Numbered from the stretch's first letter, positions 1-7,617 are shown. The stretch: DNA of 24,861 nt from Bacteroidales bacterium (GCA_029939445.1 JAOZSY010000010.1:1-24861); one strand, 5' to 3'. Notes: generated from the letters alone by a model not told the origin. A program made the numbers and translations.

Positions 1-2
1 AG

Positions 3-242
3 AATATGAAGATAGAAGGCGTATTTATTTTCATTGGTTATGTGCCAAATACTGAAGTTTTCGAAGGTATTGTAGATTTGAATAAATGGGGAGAGATTGT
101 TACTAACGAAAAATTTGAAACTAGCTTAAAAGGAGTTTATGCGGCAGGTGATAATATTCATAAATCATTCAGACAAGTTACAACTGCAGTTGGTGATGGT
201 ACTAATGCTGCATTATATACTTTGGAGTATTTGAATTCCTAG
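3..242 (+). CDS. trxB: Thioredoxin reductase, C-terminal fragment (5' end outside window)
   Basis: This is the last 79 or so residues of an FAD/NADPH-dependent thioredoxin reductase, which reduces thioredoxin in the cytoplasm using NADPH. The visible part has the family's GVFIFIGYVPNT segment (end of the NADPH domain) and the FAD-binding GVYAAGDN motif, followed by a typical end with TAVGDGTNAALYTLEYL. The reading frame is open to the left edge, so the gene starts upstream; the ATG at base 6 is internal. The active-site CxxC lies outside the window. It is followed by a strong hairpin terminator. Two thioredoxins that could be substrates lie about 22.5 kb away at 22797-23580, but nothing here links them by operon. 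Identification is secure from the motifs; only the fragment length limits it. Confidence 0.88.
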   Translation, partial: NMKIEGVFIFIGYVPNTEVFEGIVDLNKWGEIVTNEKFETSLKGVYAAGDNIHKSFRQVTTAVGDGTNAALYTLEYLNS

Positions 243-264
243 TATATAAATACACGTAGATACA

Positions 265-330
265 GAAAAGCCCGTCTTACTTCGGTACGATTTTTCTTAG
301 GAAAAATCACTCAGTATGACGGGCTTTTTC
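265..330. terminator. Long bidirectional hairpin terminator, also a copy of the window's palindromic repeat
   Basis: Arms AAAAGCCCGTC (266-276) and GACGGGCTTTTT (318-329) enclose a second perfect stem GATTTTTC/GAAAAATC with loop TTAG. It sits between the converging trxB (+) and the 345-584 gene (-), with U-rich ends on both strands. Read on the minus strand it starts GTCATACTGAGTG and ends CGAAGTAAGAC, close to the ends of the repeat copy at 9836-9898. Confidence 0.8.
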
Positions 331-344
331 TTAATTCCAAATTC

Positions 345-584
345 CTAATTGATCATAGATGGAATATTTCTATGATGTTTCACCGTTAACGTTTTGCCAG
401 CAATCTCAAGGGTAAGTTGTGGAATGGATTTCTTTTTGGACTTATATTCAGTTTTTGTTTTCTTAAAATATATTTTAAAAGCTTTTCCCTTATGAGTCCC
501 AATTAGGCAGAAAGGATTTTCATAGAGCTTGCTCAAAATACCTTTTCCGTAGATGTAATTTTTAATTGTTAGGAGCTCTTTCAT
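345..584 (-). CDS. Hypothetical small basic protein, 79 aa
   Basis: I do not recognise this protein. It is short, lysine-rich (notably around residues 40-53) and without an obvious signal peptide or membrane segment; the C-terminal half looks like short beta strands. The ATG lies inside the 3' end of the upstream 122-aa gene (23-base overlap, different frame), which suggests the two are translated together. It ends just before the bidirectional hairpin that separates it from trxB. Support for it being real is the overlap arrangement, the terminator position and the lack of any better frame in this stretch. It could still be a chance frame. Confidence 0.5.
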   Translation of the reverse strand: MKELLTIKNYIYGKGILSKLYENPFCLIGTHKGKAFKIYFKKTKTEYKSKKKSIPQLTLEIAGKTLTVKHHRNIPSMIN

Positions 585-930
585 TTGTGTTTATGTTCTT
601 TTTAACAATAATATACCCAATTAATATCCCCAGAATTATTGCAGTAATATCATTAATATCAAATGCTCTGCTAGTGAATAGTTGCTCTGCTTCGTATATA
701 AGTAGGCCAGTAGCAATCCCCATAATAGAACTTATAGTTTTTTTACTTTTAGCAATTATAGGAATCATGGATAAGCCAAGAGCTGCTGCAAAACTAGGTA
801 AAGAAGCAATGATTAGATTAATAAATTGATCTTCAATAATGTAATAGTGCCTTATTGTATGTGCTAATATGCCTAGCAATATTGATACCGCTAGGATTAT
901 AATAGGGAATAATTTGAATCTACTTTTCAT
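562..930 (-). CDS. Hypothetical membrane protein, 122 aa, about four transmembrane helices
   Basis: A small integral membrane protein of unknown function. After a short positive N-terminus (MKSRFK) the hydrophobic stretches are at about residues 7-25, 35-62 (probably one or two helices), 67-83 and 95-109, with a charged tail (KKNINTNERAPNN). A glutamate in EAEQLF lies between the third and fourth segments. The fold recalls small VanZ-like or DoxX-like proteins but I see no diagnostic motif. It begins just downstream of the rplS terminator, so it may have its own promoter or depend on readthrough; no good TAnnTTTG box is visible in the 16 bases available. The plus-strand frame at 566-829 is its hydrophobic shadow. 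Confidence 0.6.
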   Translation of the reverse strand: MKSRFKLFPIIILAVSILLGILAHTIRHYYIIEDQFINLIIASLPSFAAALGLSMIPIIAKSKKTISSIMGIATGLLIYEAEQLFTSRAFDINDITAIILGILIGYIIVKKNINTNERAPNN

Positions 931-946
931 AAAATAATAAAAATAG

Positions 947-979
947 AAAAAGCCGTATTGTATTACAACACGGCTTTTT
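947..979 (-). terminator. Terminator of rplS
   Basis: Stem AAAAAGCCGT (947-956) pairs with ACGGCTTTTT (970-979), extended by TTG/CAA after one mismatch, with loop TATTA (961-965). On the minus strand the stem is followed by a U-rich tract. Confidence 0.8.
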
Positions 980-1001
980 GAATATCTTAAAAAGAAGTTG
1001 A

Positions 1002-1361
1002 CTATCGTCTAGCTTCTTTGATACGAGCTTTTTTACCTTTAAGACCACGTAGATAGAATATTCTAGCTCTACGAACAACTCCATGTTTCATAACCTCTAC
1101 AGTTTCAATCATTGGAGATGCAAAAGGGAATATACGCTCAACACCAATACCACCACTAATCTTACGAACAGTAAATGTTTCAGTATTTTTAGAGCCTTTG
1201 CGCTGGATTACAACACCTTGGAAACTCTGTAAACGCTCTTTATCGCCTTCTTTAATCTTATATGTTACTTTAATAGTATCTCCTGCTTTGAAAGCTGGAA
1301 ACTCTTTACGATCAACAAATTCGTTCTCGACGAAATTAATTATATCTGCTTTACCCATCAT
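1002..1361 (-). CDS. rplS: 50S ribosomal protein L19
   Basis: Large-subunit ribosomal protein L19, located at the interface of the 30S and 50S subunits. At 119 aa it has the usual family length. Diagnostic stretches are FKAGDTIKVTYKIKEGDKER, QSFQGVVIQRKGS, TFTVRKISGGIGVERIFP and the basic tail VRRARIFYLRGLKGKKARIKE. There are two adjacent ATG codons (bases 1361 and 1358); either could start translation, and the second (MGKADI) would give 118 aa. It is a single-gene unit here: own promoter-like box upstream and own terminator downstream, not joined to rpsP, rimM or trmD as in many other bacteria. Confidence 0.96.
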   Translation of the reverse strand: MMGKADIINFVENEFVDRKEFPAFKAGDTIKVTYKIKEGDKERLQSFQGVVIQRKGSKNTETFTVRKISGGIGVERIFPFASPMIETVEVMKHGVVRRARIFYLRGLKGKKARIKEARR

Positions 1362-1400
1362 TATCTAATTTTTAATATTTCTTACCCTTAAAAAGGAGTG

Positions 1401-1408
1401 CAAATATA
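1401..1408 (-). promoter_or_regulatory. Probable -7 box of rplS
   Basis: The minus strand reads TATATTTG, a match to the Bacteroidota -7 consensus TAnnTTTG, about 40 bases before the rplS ATG. No clear TTTG -33 box is seen at 19-21 bases. Confidence 0.45.
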
Positions 1409-1518
1409 CATTCTTTTTTTCTTTTAATTAAATGAAAACTAATATTTTTTTTTACTAGTTTAAATCTTAGTTATCAATTAATTAAGATATATATATTGTT
1501 CTAACTTGATTAAAAAAC

Positions 1519-1548
1519 AATAGGCTCACTTAATAAAGTGAGCCTATT
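1519..1548 (-). terminator. Terminator of nhaD
   Basis: Perfect 13-bp stem AATAGGCTCACTT (1519-1531) / AAGTGAGCCTATT (1536-1548) with a four-base loop. On the minus strand it is followed by TTGTTTTTT. It ends the nhaD transcript before rplS. Confidence 0.85.
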
Positions 1549-1569
1549 ATTGCTTAATTATTATGCAAA

Positions 1570-3093
1570 CTACTCTGCGTGCGCTTCTGAATTGCTTTCA
1601 GATGGCTTACGTAGTTTTAAAAACATTTCACTTTCAAGTTTAATATGAGTTCCTGCAGGGACATCAATAATATGGTCAGGAGCCTCAATTACATGTTGAA
1701 TTTCTTCAACATGCTGATCAGCACCTAATACCATTTCTTGTAAATAGTATGTTCCAATACCAGCGAAATAACCCACCATTGCAAGTAAACTAATCTTTTT
1801 CATATACCATACAAAGTCAATCTTTTCCATACCCATTGCAGCTACACCAGCAGCAGAACCAATGATTAGAATACTTCCACCTGTACCAGCTGTATATGCT
1901 AATAATTCCCAGAAAACACCATCAACTCCAAAAGTACCAGCATGAGCAATTTCATACATTCCCATTGAACCAGCAACTAGAGGTACATTATCTACTATTG
2001 ATGATAACAATCCAATTGCAGTATCTATCAAGTATATATTTTGCCCTGTTACATCATCTAACCATTTAGATACAATAGAAAGGTGACCTGCAGATTGCAA
2101 TGAAGCAACAGCTGAAAGTATTCCTAAGAAAAATAGTATAGTAGGGATATCGACCTTTTTAAGTACATTAGAAACAGCTAAGTGCTGTGTTGCTTCATGG
2201 TCGCGTTTGCGATTAAGAATCTCACTAAGAGACCAAATTACACTTAAACCTAATAACATACCCATATAAGGAGGTAGGTGAGTTACAGTTTTAAATACTG
2301 GTACAAATAATAGAGCACTTACTCCAACTATAAGGAATAGTAATTGTTCTTTACTAGTTGTAAATATTTTTGTTTTACCATCGTTTTCAGGAGTAGTAAC
2401 GTTTCCTTTTTGAGTAAAAGTAAGGATTAATAAAGGAGCTACCATAGCTACTAAACTTGGTAAAAATACCATCTTAATAACATTAACTGCAGTAATCTGT
2501 CCACCAATCCATAGCATAATTGTTGTAACGTCACCAATTGGAGACCATGCTCCACCAGCATTTGCCGCTATTACAATAATACTAGCAAAGAACCATCTTG
2601 TTTCTTTATCGCTAATAAGCTTTTTAAGCAATGTTACCATTACAATAGTAGTAGTAAGGTTGTCAAGTGCTGCTGACATAAAGAAAGTTAAAACACTAAG
2701 AATCCAAAGTAAATTTACTTTTTTCTTTGTAGTAATTTTATCAGTAATTAACTTAAACCCTTGATGTTGATCTATAGTTTCAACAATAGTCATTGCTCCT
2801 AAAAGGAAGAAAAGAATTTCAGCAATTTCTGATAGATGATGACCTAACTCATGCTTTACAAAGTGGTTTGCTACATCTTTAGTTTGCTCAGCATCAAGAT
2901 TATATCCATTCACTAATTCATTCCAATTTACACTAAATCCTAAATTTAGAATATCAACACTATTTAAGGCGTAGATAGCCCAAGTAAGTGTACCAATTGC
3001 TAATGCTGATGCTGCTTTATCCAGCTTCAACGGATGTTCTAATGCTATTGCCATATAGCCAAGAACAAAAATAATTACCATTAATATAAACAT
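1570..3093 (-). CDS. nhaD: Sodium/proton antiporter, NhaD type
   Basis: Inner-membrane Na+/H+ antiporter of the ion transporter (IT) superfamily, which expels sodium in exchange for protons. The 507-aa protein is mostly hydrophobic helices. Family-specific stretches are the EIAEILFFLLGAMTIVE helix (about 89-105), AALDNLTTTIVMV (about 141-153, with Asp144/Asn145) and AANAGGAWSPIGDVTTIMLW (about 176-195), the most conserved NhaD motif. The C-terminal tail after about residue 455 is soluble and rich in His, Glu and Asp (ADQHVEEIQHVIEAPDHIID), possibly a pH or ion sensing extension; that is inference. The HELGHH string at residues 81-86 resembles a zinc-protease HExxH, but it falls at the family's conserved helix boundary and means nothing catalytic. 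It is a single-gene unit with a well-matched promoter and its own terminator. Confidence 0.93.
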   Translation of the reverse strand: MFILMVIIFVLGYMAIALEHPLKLDKAASALAIGTLTWAIYALNSVDILNLGFSVNWNELVNGYNLDAEQTKDVANHFVKHELGHHLSEIAEILFFLLGAMTIVETIDQHQGFKLITDKITTKKKVNLLWILSVLTFFMSAALDNLTTTIVMVTLLKKLISDKETRWFFASIIVIAANAGGAWSPIGDVTTIMLWIGGQITAVNVIKMVFLPSLVAMVAPLLILTFTQKGNVTTPENDGKTKIFTTSKEQLLFLIVGVSALLFVPVFKTVTHLPPYMGMLLGLSVIWSLSEILNRKRDHEATQHLAVSNVLKKVDIPTILFFLGILSAVASLQSAGHLSIVSKWLDDVTGQNIYLIDTAIGLLSSIVDNVPLVAGSMGMYEIAHAGTFGVDGVFWELLAYTAGTGGSILIIGSAAGVAAMGMEKIDFVWYMKKISLLAMVGYFAGIGTYYLQEMVLGADQHVEEIQHVIEAPDHIIDVPAGTHIKLESEMFLKLRKPSESNSEAHAE

Positions 3094-3172
3094 TGTTTTT
3101 TGTTTTAAATTATGTTATGAAAAAAAATAAATTAACTTTTTAATGCTTTCTGTACTAATATTGTACCGCGTG

Positions 3173-3205
3173 CAAAAGTAGTAAAGTATATGTTAAAAAA
3201 ACAAA
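3173..3205 (-). promoter_or_regulatory. Promoter of nhaD
   Basis: On the minus strand a TTTG -33 box (3202-3205) and a TACTTTTG -7 box (3173-3180) are 21 bases apart, an exact fit to the Bacteroidota sigma-A pattern. The predicted transcript start is near 3166, giving a leader of about 70 bases. Confidence 0.7.
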
Positions 3206-3377
3206 AAAAATAGTAAAGATATAATTCACGTTAAATTGAGTAATATCATATTGTGTAATGACTATGACTTAAGCTTTTATTTATTGTTTGTGATATAGGT
3301 ATTGTATATATCAATTACTTCCTAATTCTATAGCATATATAAAGATAGTTTATTATTAATTAAATTATTATTTATAT

Positions 3378-3385
3378 TACTTTTG
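3378..3385 (+). promoter_or_regulatory. Possible -7 box of the FG-GAP protein gene
   Basis: TACTTTTG matches TAnnTTTG; it would give a leader of about 90 bases. No good -33 box is present at the expected distance, so this is tentative. Confidence 0.4.
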
Positions 3386-3479
3386 TATTCAACTATTACG
3401 ATAGTGACTTTGTCATATGTCATGTGTATCCTATCACAATTAGTTTATTAAATTGTTTTTAAATTAAAAATATATAAAT

Positions 3480-5822
3480 ATGAAAAGGATTGCTATTATT
3501 ACAATTGTATTACTTTTTGCTTTTAATTCTGATATAAAAGCACAAAATTATGATTTTGGATTTGTGCGCAATAGTTCTTTAGTAGTTAAGGATAGCCTTG
3601 GAAACTCTTTATCAATGCCTTGGGTTGGGGGTCTTAATTCTGTTCATATGCAGCAGTTAGATTTAAACCGAGACGGAGTATTAGACCTTTTGGTTTTCGA
3701 AATACATGGTAATAAACTTCATACCTTTATTAACGATAATATAGCTGATAGTGCAAGTTATACTTATGCGCCAGAGTATGTTAAGCTGCTTCCTTCAATA
3801 AGTAGTTGGATACAAACTGTAGATTATGACAGAGATGGTGATTTAGATATCTTTACTTATATCCCTGGCGGAATAAGAGTGTATTTAAATGAGTCAATAG
3901 GTAATCAGCTAATATTTACTCAGAAAGTAAATATGATTAATTATCTTTCAATTGGAGGGTATTATATTAATATTTATGTTTCGTCGGTGGACTACCCAGC
4001 AATTGTGGATGTAGATTATGATGGTGATTACGATATTGTTACATTTGATATTCTTGGAGGTTATTTAATTCATTATAGAAACTACGCTACAGAGCTTAAT
4101 CTGCCAAATGATTCACTAGAATTTAAAATTGGAAATCATTGTTGGGGAAATTTCTTTGAGGGTGAGAATTCTAATAGTGTACTTTTAAACCATAGTTGTT
4201 TAAATCCGCCAAGTGTGCAACCAGCTCTTCCTAAAGGAGAGATGAAACATGCTGGCTCAACGGTGTTGATTATGGATATGAATGGTGATTCTCTAAAGGA
4301 TTTATTATTGGGAGATGTTGATTTTTTTACAATAACAAATCTTACTAATGGTGGTACACTAGACTCTGCTAATATGATTTCTCAAGACACTGTTTTTCCA
4401 ATTTATGATACAAGTATTAGTATGGTATCTTTCCCTGTAGTTAATCATATAGATATAGATAATAATGGTGTTAAAGAATTTATTATAAGTCCGTTTGAGG
4501 CAGCTTATTATAAGCCCGAAGCACAGAATAGTGTTCTTCTATATGATAATATTGGTGAAGAAAATAGTCCTATTCTTAAATATAAGATGAATAATTTTCT
4601 TCAGAATAGAATGATAGATGTAGGCGATGATGCCGCGCCAACACTTGTAGATGTTGATGGTGACGGACTTCAAGATATTATTCTTGGAAATTATGGTAGA
4701 ATTGAATCTACGTATTTTGATACATTATGGTATATCCTTCAAACAAAAAAAGTTTCGGAGCTTACTTATTATAGAAATACTGGAACATCAGACCTTGCAG
4801 AGTATCAGCTAATGGATAAGAATTGGATAGGGATGGATATTTTGGATAGGCAAGCCTTGAAACCTACATTTGGTGATTTGGATGGAGATGGTGATATGGA
4901 TATGCTGCTGGGTAGTAATACAGGAACAATTGTATATAAAGAAAATATTGCAGGAGCTGGTCAGCCGATGGTTTTTGATACTACAAATCATAGAAATTAT
5001 CAGAATATTGATGTTGGAGAATTCTCAGCACCTCAGTTGATTGATATTGATGGTGATAACCTTTTGGACCTTGTAATTGGTCACCGACGAGGTACAATTC
5101 ATTATTATCATAATACAGGTAGTGCTAATAATCCAGTATTTACTTATGTTACTGACTCAATGGGGCAGATAAATACTAGTACTTATTGGCATTATAATAA
5201 TGGTTATTCTGTTCCAAATTTCTTTTATGATAATGCTGATTCATTAAGAGCTATGGTTGGTTCTGCATCAGGTTTTATTTTCTATTATCGTAATATTAGA
5301 GGTAATGAAATTGGTACTTTTGGAATGGACTCTAATTTATTTTATGCTGACTGGGCAGATACTTTATATTCGGTAATGAGTTTTACTAATGAAGGCGCTA
5401 TATGGGAGCCATTTACCACTGGTTTTAGATCCTGCCCATTAATATATGATTTTGATGGTGATACATTATTGGACTTAATGATTGGATCATTTTCGGGAGG
5501 ATTAAACTACTTTAAGGGAACTGCTGGACCCAGTATTGGATTTGATGAGCTGGTGTTTAATTCACCAGAAGTACGAGCTTATCCTAATCCTACTGATGAT
5601 AATTATACAATAGAAATTAAAGATATACTTAATATAAGAAGCATTAATGTTAGTGTTTATGATATTACTGGTAGAAATGTATATTCGAAAAATTATAATT
5701 CTAGAAATAGGCTTAATTTGAATGTAGGAAATCTTAAAGCTGGTGTTTATTTTGTAAATCTTGAGTTTGAAAGTAGAACTGGAAAAACAAATAGCAGCAC
5801 TATAAAAATGATTAAGCTATAA
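3480..5822 (+). CDS. Secreted FG-GAP/VCBS repeat protein with T9SS type A sorting domain
   Basis: A 780-aa exported protein. It has a signal peptide (MKRIAIITIVLLFAF..., likely cut after IKA21 before Q22). It then carries about nine calcium-loop repeats of the type DxDxDGxxDxxxG. Examples start near residues 61 (DLNRDGVLDLL), 119 (DYDRDGDLDIF), about 179 (DVDYDGDYDIV) and 392 (DVDGDGLQDIILG), with later copies DLDGDGDMDMLLG, DIDGDNLLDLVIG and DFDGDTLLDLMIG. These loops usually build an integrin-like beta-propeller that binds calcium. The last 80 or so residues (VRAYPNPTDDNYTIEI..., VYDITGRNVYS, LKAGVYFVNLE) form the type A C-terminal domain recognised by the type IX secretion system, so the protein is expected outside the cell or on its surface. 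No enzymatic domain is visible; adhesion or matrix binding is only inference. It stands alone, between its own promoter-like box and a perfect hairpin terminator. Confidence 0.9.
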   Translation: MKRIAIITIVLLFAFNSDIKAQNYDFGFVRNSSLVVKDSLGNSLSMPWVGGLNSVHMQQLDLNRDGVLDLLVFEIHGNKLHTFINDNIADSASYTYAPEYVKLLPSISSWIQTVDYDRDGDLDIFTYIPGGIRVYLNESIGNQLIFTQKVNMINYLSIGGYYINIYVSSVDYPAIVDVDYDGDYDIVTFDILGGYLIHYRNYATELNLPNDSLEFKIGNHCWGNFFEGENSNSVLLNHSCLNPPSVQPALPKGEMKHAGSTVLIMDMNGDSLKDLLLGDVDFFTITNLTNGGTLDSANMISQDTVFPIYDTSISMVSFPVVNHIDIDNNGVKEFIISPFEAAYYKPEAQNSVLLYDNIGEENSPILKYKMNNFLQNRMIDVGDDAAPTLVDVDGDGLQDIILGNYGRIESTYFDTLWYILQTKKVSELTYYRNTGTSDLAEYQLMDKNWIGMDILDRQALKPTFGDLDGDGDMDMLLGSNTGTIVYKENIAGAGQPMVFDTTNHRNYQNIDVGEFSAPQLIDIDGDNLLDLVIGHRRGTIHYYHNTGSANNPVFTYVTDSMGQINTSTYWHYNNGYSVPNFFYDNADSLRAMVGSASGFIFYYRNIRGNEIGTFGMDSNLFYADWADTLYSVMSFTNEGAIWEPFTTGFRSCPLIYDFDGDTLLDLMIGSFSGGLNYFKGTAGPSIGFDELVFNSPEVRAYPNPTDDNYTIEIKDILNIRSINVSVYDITGRNVYSKNYNSRNRLNLNVGNLKAGVYFVNLEFESRTGKTNSSTIKMIKL

Positions 5823-5842
5823 ATAATTATAGCATCTTAGAT

Positions 5843-5889
5843 AAAATAAGAAGAGCGGAAAATATTACATTTTCCGCTCTTCTTATTTT
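5843..5889. terminator. Perfect 21-bp inverted repeat, bidirectional terminator
   Basis: Arms 5843-5863 and 5869-5889 are exactly complementary (core AGAGCGGAAAAT / ATTTTCCGCTCT) around a five-base loop. It lies between the converging 3480-5822 and 5912-6097 genes, with U-rich ends in both directions. Confidence 0.85.
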
Positions 5890-5911
5890 GCTGTTAGTAT
5901 GTTTACTAGAT

Positions 5912-6097
5912 TTAACCAGCAACCATATCCTCTGCGCCAGGAAGCATTCCTGCCAGTTTTTGTGGGTCATGAATTAAGATTGGAATATGCTGTGGGCAAA
6001 TAGAGTATTTAATTCCTCTAAATGATAAGCCTACTAAAGGCACTTCTTTATCGTTGCGCTTGCAAAAAATACACTCTTCTTCGTTATGGTTTTCCAT
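5912..6097 (-). CDS. Small putative zinc-binding protein, 61 aa
   Basis: A 61-residue protein with a probable zinc knuckle: Cys9-x2-Cys12 ... Cys34-x2-His37 (CIFC and CPQH). The spacing resembles a treble-clef or ClpX-N-terminal-type zinc finger, but with His as the fourth ligand and no ATPase attached. The C-terminal part (HDPQKLAGMLPGAEDMVAG) is distinctive. The start ATG is followed by a typical acidic N-terminus (MENHNEEE). It is convergent with the FG-GAP gene and divergent from sdaA, and a TATCTTTG box lies about 30 bases upstream. Function unknown; possibly an adaptor or nucleic-acid binding protein by analogy to other small zinc fingers. Confidence 0.75.
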   Translation of the reverse strand: MENHNEEECIFCKRNDKEVPLVGLSFRGIKYSICPQHIPILIHDPQKLAGMLPGAEDMVAG

Positions 6098-6128
6098 TAT
6101 TAATATCTTATTGTTAATTTATAAAGCG

Positions 6129-6136
6129 CAAAGATA
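6129..6136 (-). promoter_or_regulatory. Probable -7 box of the small zinc-finger gene
   Basis: The minus strand reads TATCTTTG (TAnnTTTG), placing the transcript start near 6123 and giving a leader of about 25 bases. The -33 region is not well conserved. Confidence 0.45.
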
Positions 6137-6224
6137 ATAAAATAATACTTGCAGGTAGTGTTTAAGATAATTATTTCATTTTAGGATATTCAATACGTTT
6201 GCTTAGAGAAATAGAATTATTTTT

Positions 6225-6257
6225 TTTGAAATAATTACATAAACTTCCTTAGTTTTG
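6225..6257 (+). promoter_or_regulatory. Promoter of sdaA
   Basis: TTTG (6225-6228), 21-base spacer, TAGTTTTG (6250-6257): full match to the Bacteroidota promoter pattern. The predicted start near 6263 gives a leader of only about 15 bases before the ATG. Confidence 0.7.
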
Positions 6258-6277
6258 TAGAGTTTAAAATATAAACT

Positions 6278-7486
6278 ATGGAATCAATAAAAGAATTATA
6301 TAGAATAGGAAGAGGCCCATCAAGTAGTCATACAATGGGACCTGTGCAAGCAGCGAAAATTTATAAGCAAAGGCATCAGAATGCAGAATCTTTCCGTGTT
6401 ACTTTATACGGTAGCCTTGCTTTAACAGGCAAAGGTCACCTTACTGATGTGGCTATAATTGAAGAACTTGCTCCGGCTAAGGTTGATATTGTATGGAAAA
6501 AAGATGAGCGTAAGGATTTTCATCCCAATGCTTTGCAATTTGAAGTAATAGGAGAAATAGAAAGCGATAAATGGTTAGTTTATAGTGTTGGTGGAGGTAA
6601 AATTGTTGATGACGATTCCAAGGGTAAAGAATCGGATATGATTTATACCCAGCGAAATATGCAGGATGTTCTTGATTATTATAAAGAAACAGGAAAGGTA
6701 TTTTGGGAACTTGTGTGTGAAACTGAGGGTGATGATTTGAAGGAGCATCTTACTGAAGTGTGGAAAGTGATGAAGGACGCAATTGCGAGAGGTCTGGTAA
6801 ATGAAGGATTGATTCCTGGTGGATTAAAATTACAAAGAAAATCTGCTTCATATATTGCAAAATCTCGTAGCCTTAGTGGCCATGCCAAAACCACGAGCAA
6901 GATATTTGCTTATGCTTTGGCTGTTTCTGAAGAAAATGCATCGGGTGGAGTAGTAGTTACAGCTCCTACTTGTGGTTCATGTGGAATTCTACCTGCGGTT
7001 TTAAAGATAAGTCAGGAGCAATATGAACTTGACGACGAAAAAATAATTAGAGCACTTGCCACGGCAGGGCTTATTGGAAATATAGTAAAACATAATGCTT
7101 CTATTTCGGGAGCGGAGGTTGGTTGCCAAGGCGAAGTTGGAACTGCCTGCGCAATGGCGTCAGCGGCTGCCACTCAGCTTGCAGGAGGCTCGCCAGCACA
7201 GATTGAATATGCTGCCGAAATGGGGTTAGAACACCATCTTGGTCTTACCTGTGATCCTATAAATGGATTGGTGCAAATCCCTTGTATTGAGCGCAATGTA
7301 CATGCTGCATCTCGTGCTTTTGATTCAGCAAGTTATTCGTTATTATCAGATGGAAAGCACTTTATTAGCTTTGATGTGGTAACCAAAACCATGAATGAAA
7401 CCGGCAAAGATATGCCTAGTATGTACCGAGAAACAGCTCTTGGGGGTTTGTCTGTTTTTGGTGATAAGGACTTTGTGGATAATTAA
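6278..7486 (+). CDS. sdaA: L-serine ammonia-lyase (dehydratase), iron-sulfur, single-chain
   Basis: Cytoplasmic enzyme converting L-serine to pyruvate and ammonia with a [4Fe-4S] cluster. Both halves are in one chain: the beta domain starts with the signature GRGPSSSHTMGP (residues 11-22), and the catalytic alpha domain carries TAPTCGSCGILPA (228-240). The three cluster cysteines are Cys283 (GCQGEVG), Cys325 (TCDPINGL) and Cys336 (IPCIERN); their spacing of 42 and 11 equals that of the Legionella pneumophila enzyme (343/385/396). At 402 aa it is shorter than the E. coli SdaA type (about 454), mainly in the N-terminal domain and the tail. The C-terminus (GGLSVFGDKDFVDN) has no cysteine, whereas the Legionella enzyme has a C-terminal cysteine that caps the cluster. 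It is a single-gene unit with a strong promoter, and it converges on a PLP enzyme that also acts on amino acids. Confidence 0.93.
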   Translation: MESIKELYRIGRGPSSSHTMGPVQAAKIYKQRHQNAESFRVTLYGSLALTGKGHLTDVAIIEELAPAKVDIVWKKDERKDFHPNALQFEVIGEIESDKWLVYSVGGGKIVDDDSKGKESDMIYTQRNMQDVLDYYKETGKVFWELVCETEGDDLKEHLTEVWKVMKDAIARGLVNEGLIPGGLKLQRKSASYIAKSRSLSGHAKTTSKIFAYALAVSEENASGGVVVTAPTCGSCGILPAVLKISQEQYELDDEKIIRALATAGLIGNIVKHNASISGAEVGCQGEVGTACAMASAAATQLAGGSPAQIEYAAEMGLEHHLGLTCDPINGLVQIPCIERNVHAASRAFDSASYSLLSDGKHFISFDVVTKTMNETGKDMPSMYRETALGGLSVFGDKDFVDN

Positions 7487-7491
7487 GAGTG

Positions 7492-7527
7492 AATAGTGAA
7501 AGGTGAAGTACTTCTCCTTTCACTATT
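7492..7527 (+). terminator. Hairpin downstream of sdaA
   Basis: AATAGTGAAAGG (7492-7503) pairs with CCTTTCACTATT (7516-7527); the inner part GAAG-TA-CTTC extends the stem. There is no clear U tract directly after it, so it may be a transcript-end stabiliser ahead of the next hairpin. Confidence 0.5.
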
Positions 7528-7545
7528 TACTATTAAGTACTTGAA

Positions 7546-7592
7546 ATATCAAAAGCTGCCAACCATTAAAATATGGTGGCAGCTTTTGATAT
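7546..7592. terminator. Bidirectional terminator between sdaA and the PLP lyase gene
   Basis: ATATCAAAAGCTGCC (7546-7560) plus AACCAT pairs with ATGGTGGCAGCTTTTGATAT (7573-7592), with a single bulged base. It lies between two converging genes. Confidence 0.75.
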
Positions 7593-7617
7593 TCTATCTA
7601 TAGAATTATAATAGATA

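Larger units (their letters stand above)
3094..3479. other. 386-base divergent intergenic region
   Basis: This gap separates nhaD (-) from the FG-GAP gene (+). It holds the nhaD promoter at 3173-3205 and a -7-like box TACTTTTG at 3378-3385 for the plus-strand gene. The rest is very AT-rich, with no credible frame, RNA or repeat that I can see. Confidence 0.6.

Noticed and set aside
566..829. Hydrophobic 87-aa plus-strand frame
   Set aside because: It lies entirely opposite the 122-aa membrane gene and is hydrophobic only because it is the complement of hydrophobic codons.
2838..2855. HELGHH zinc-protease-like motif in nhaD
   Set aside because: It sits at the family-conserved helix boundary of NhaD and is not in a peptidase context; a chance HExxH.
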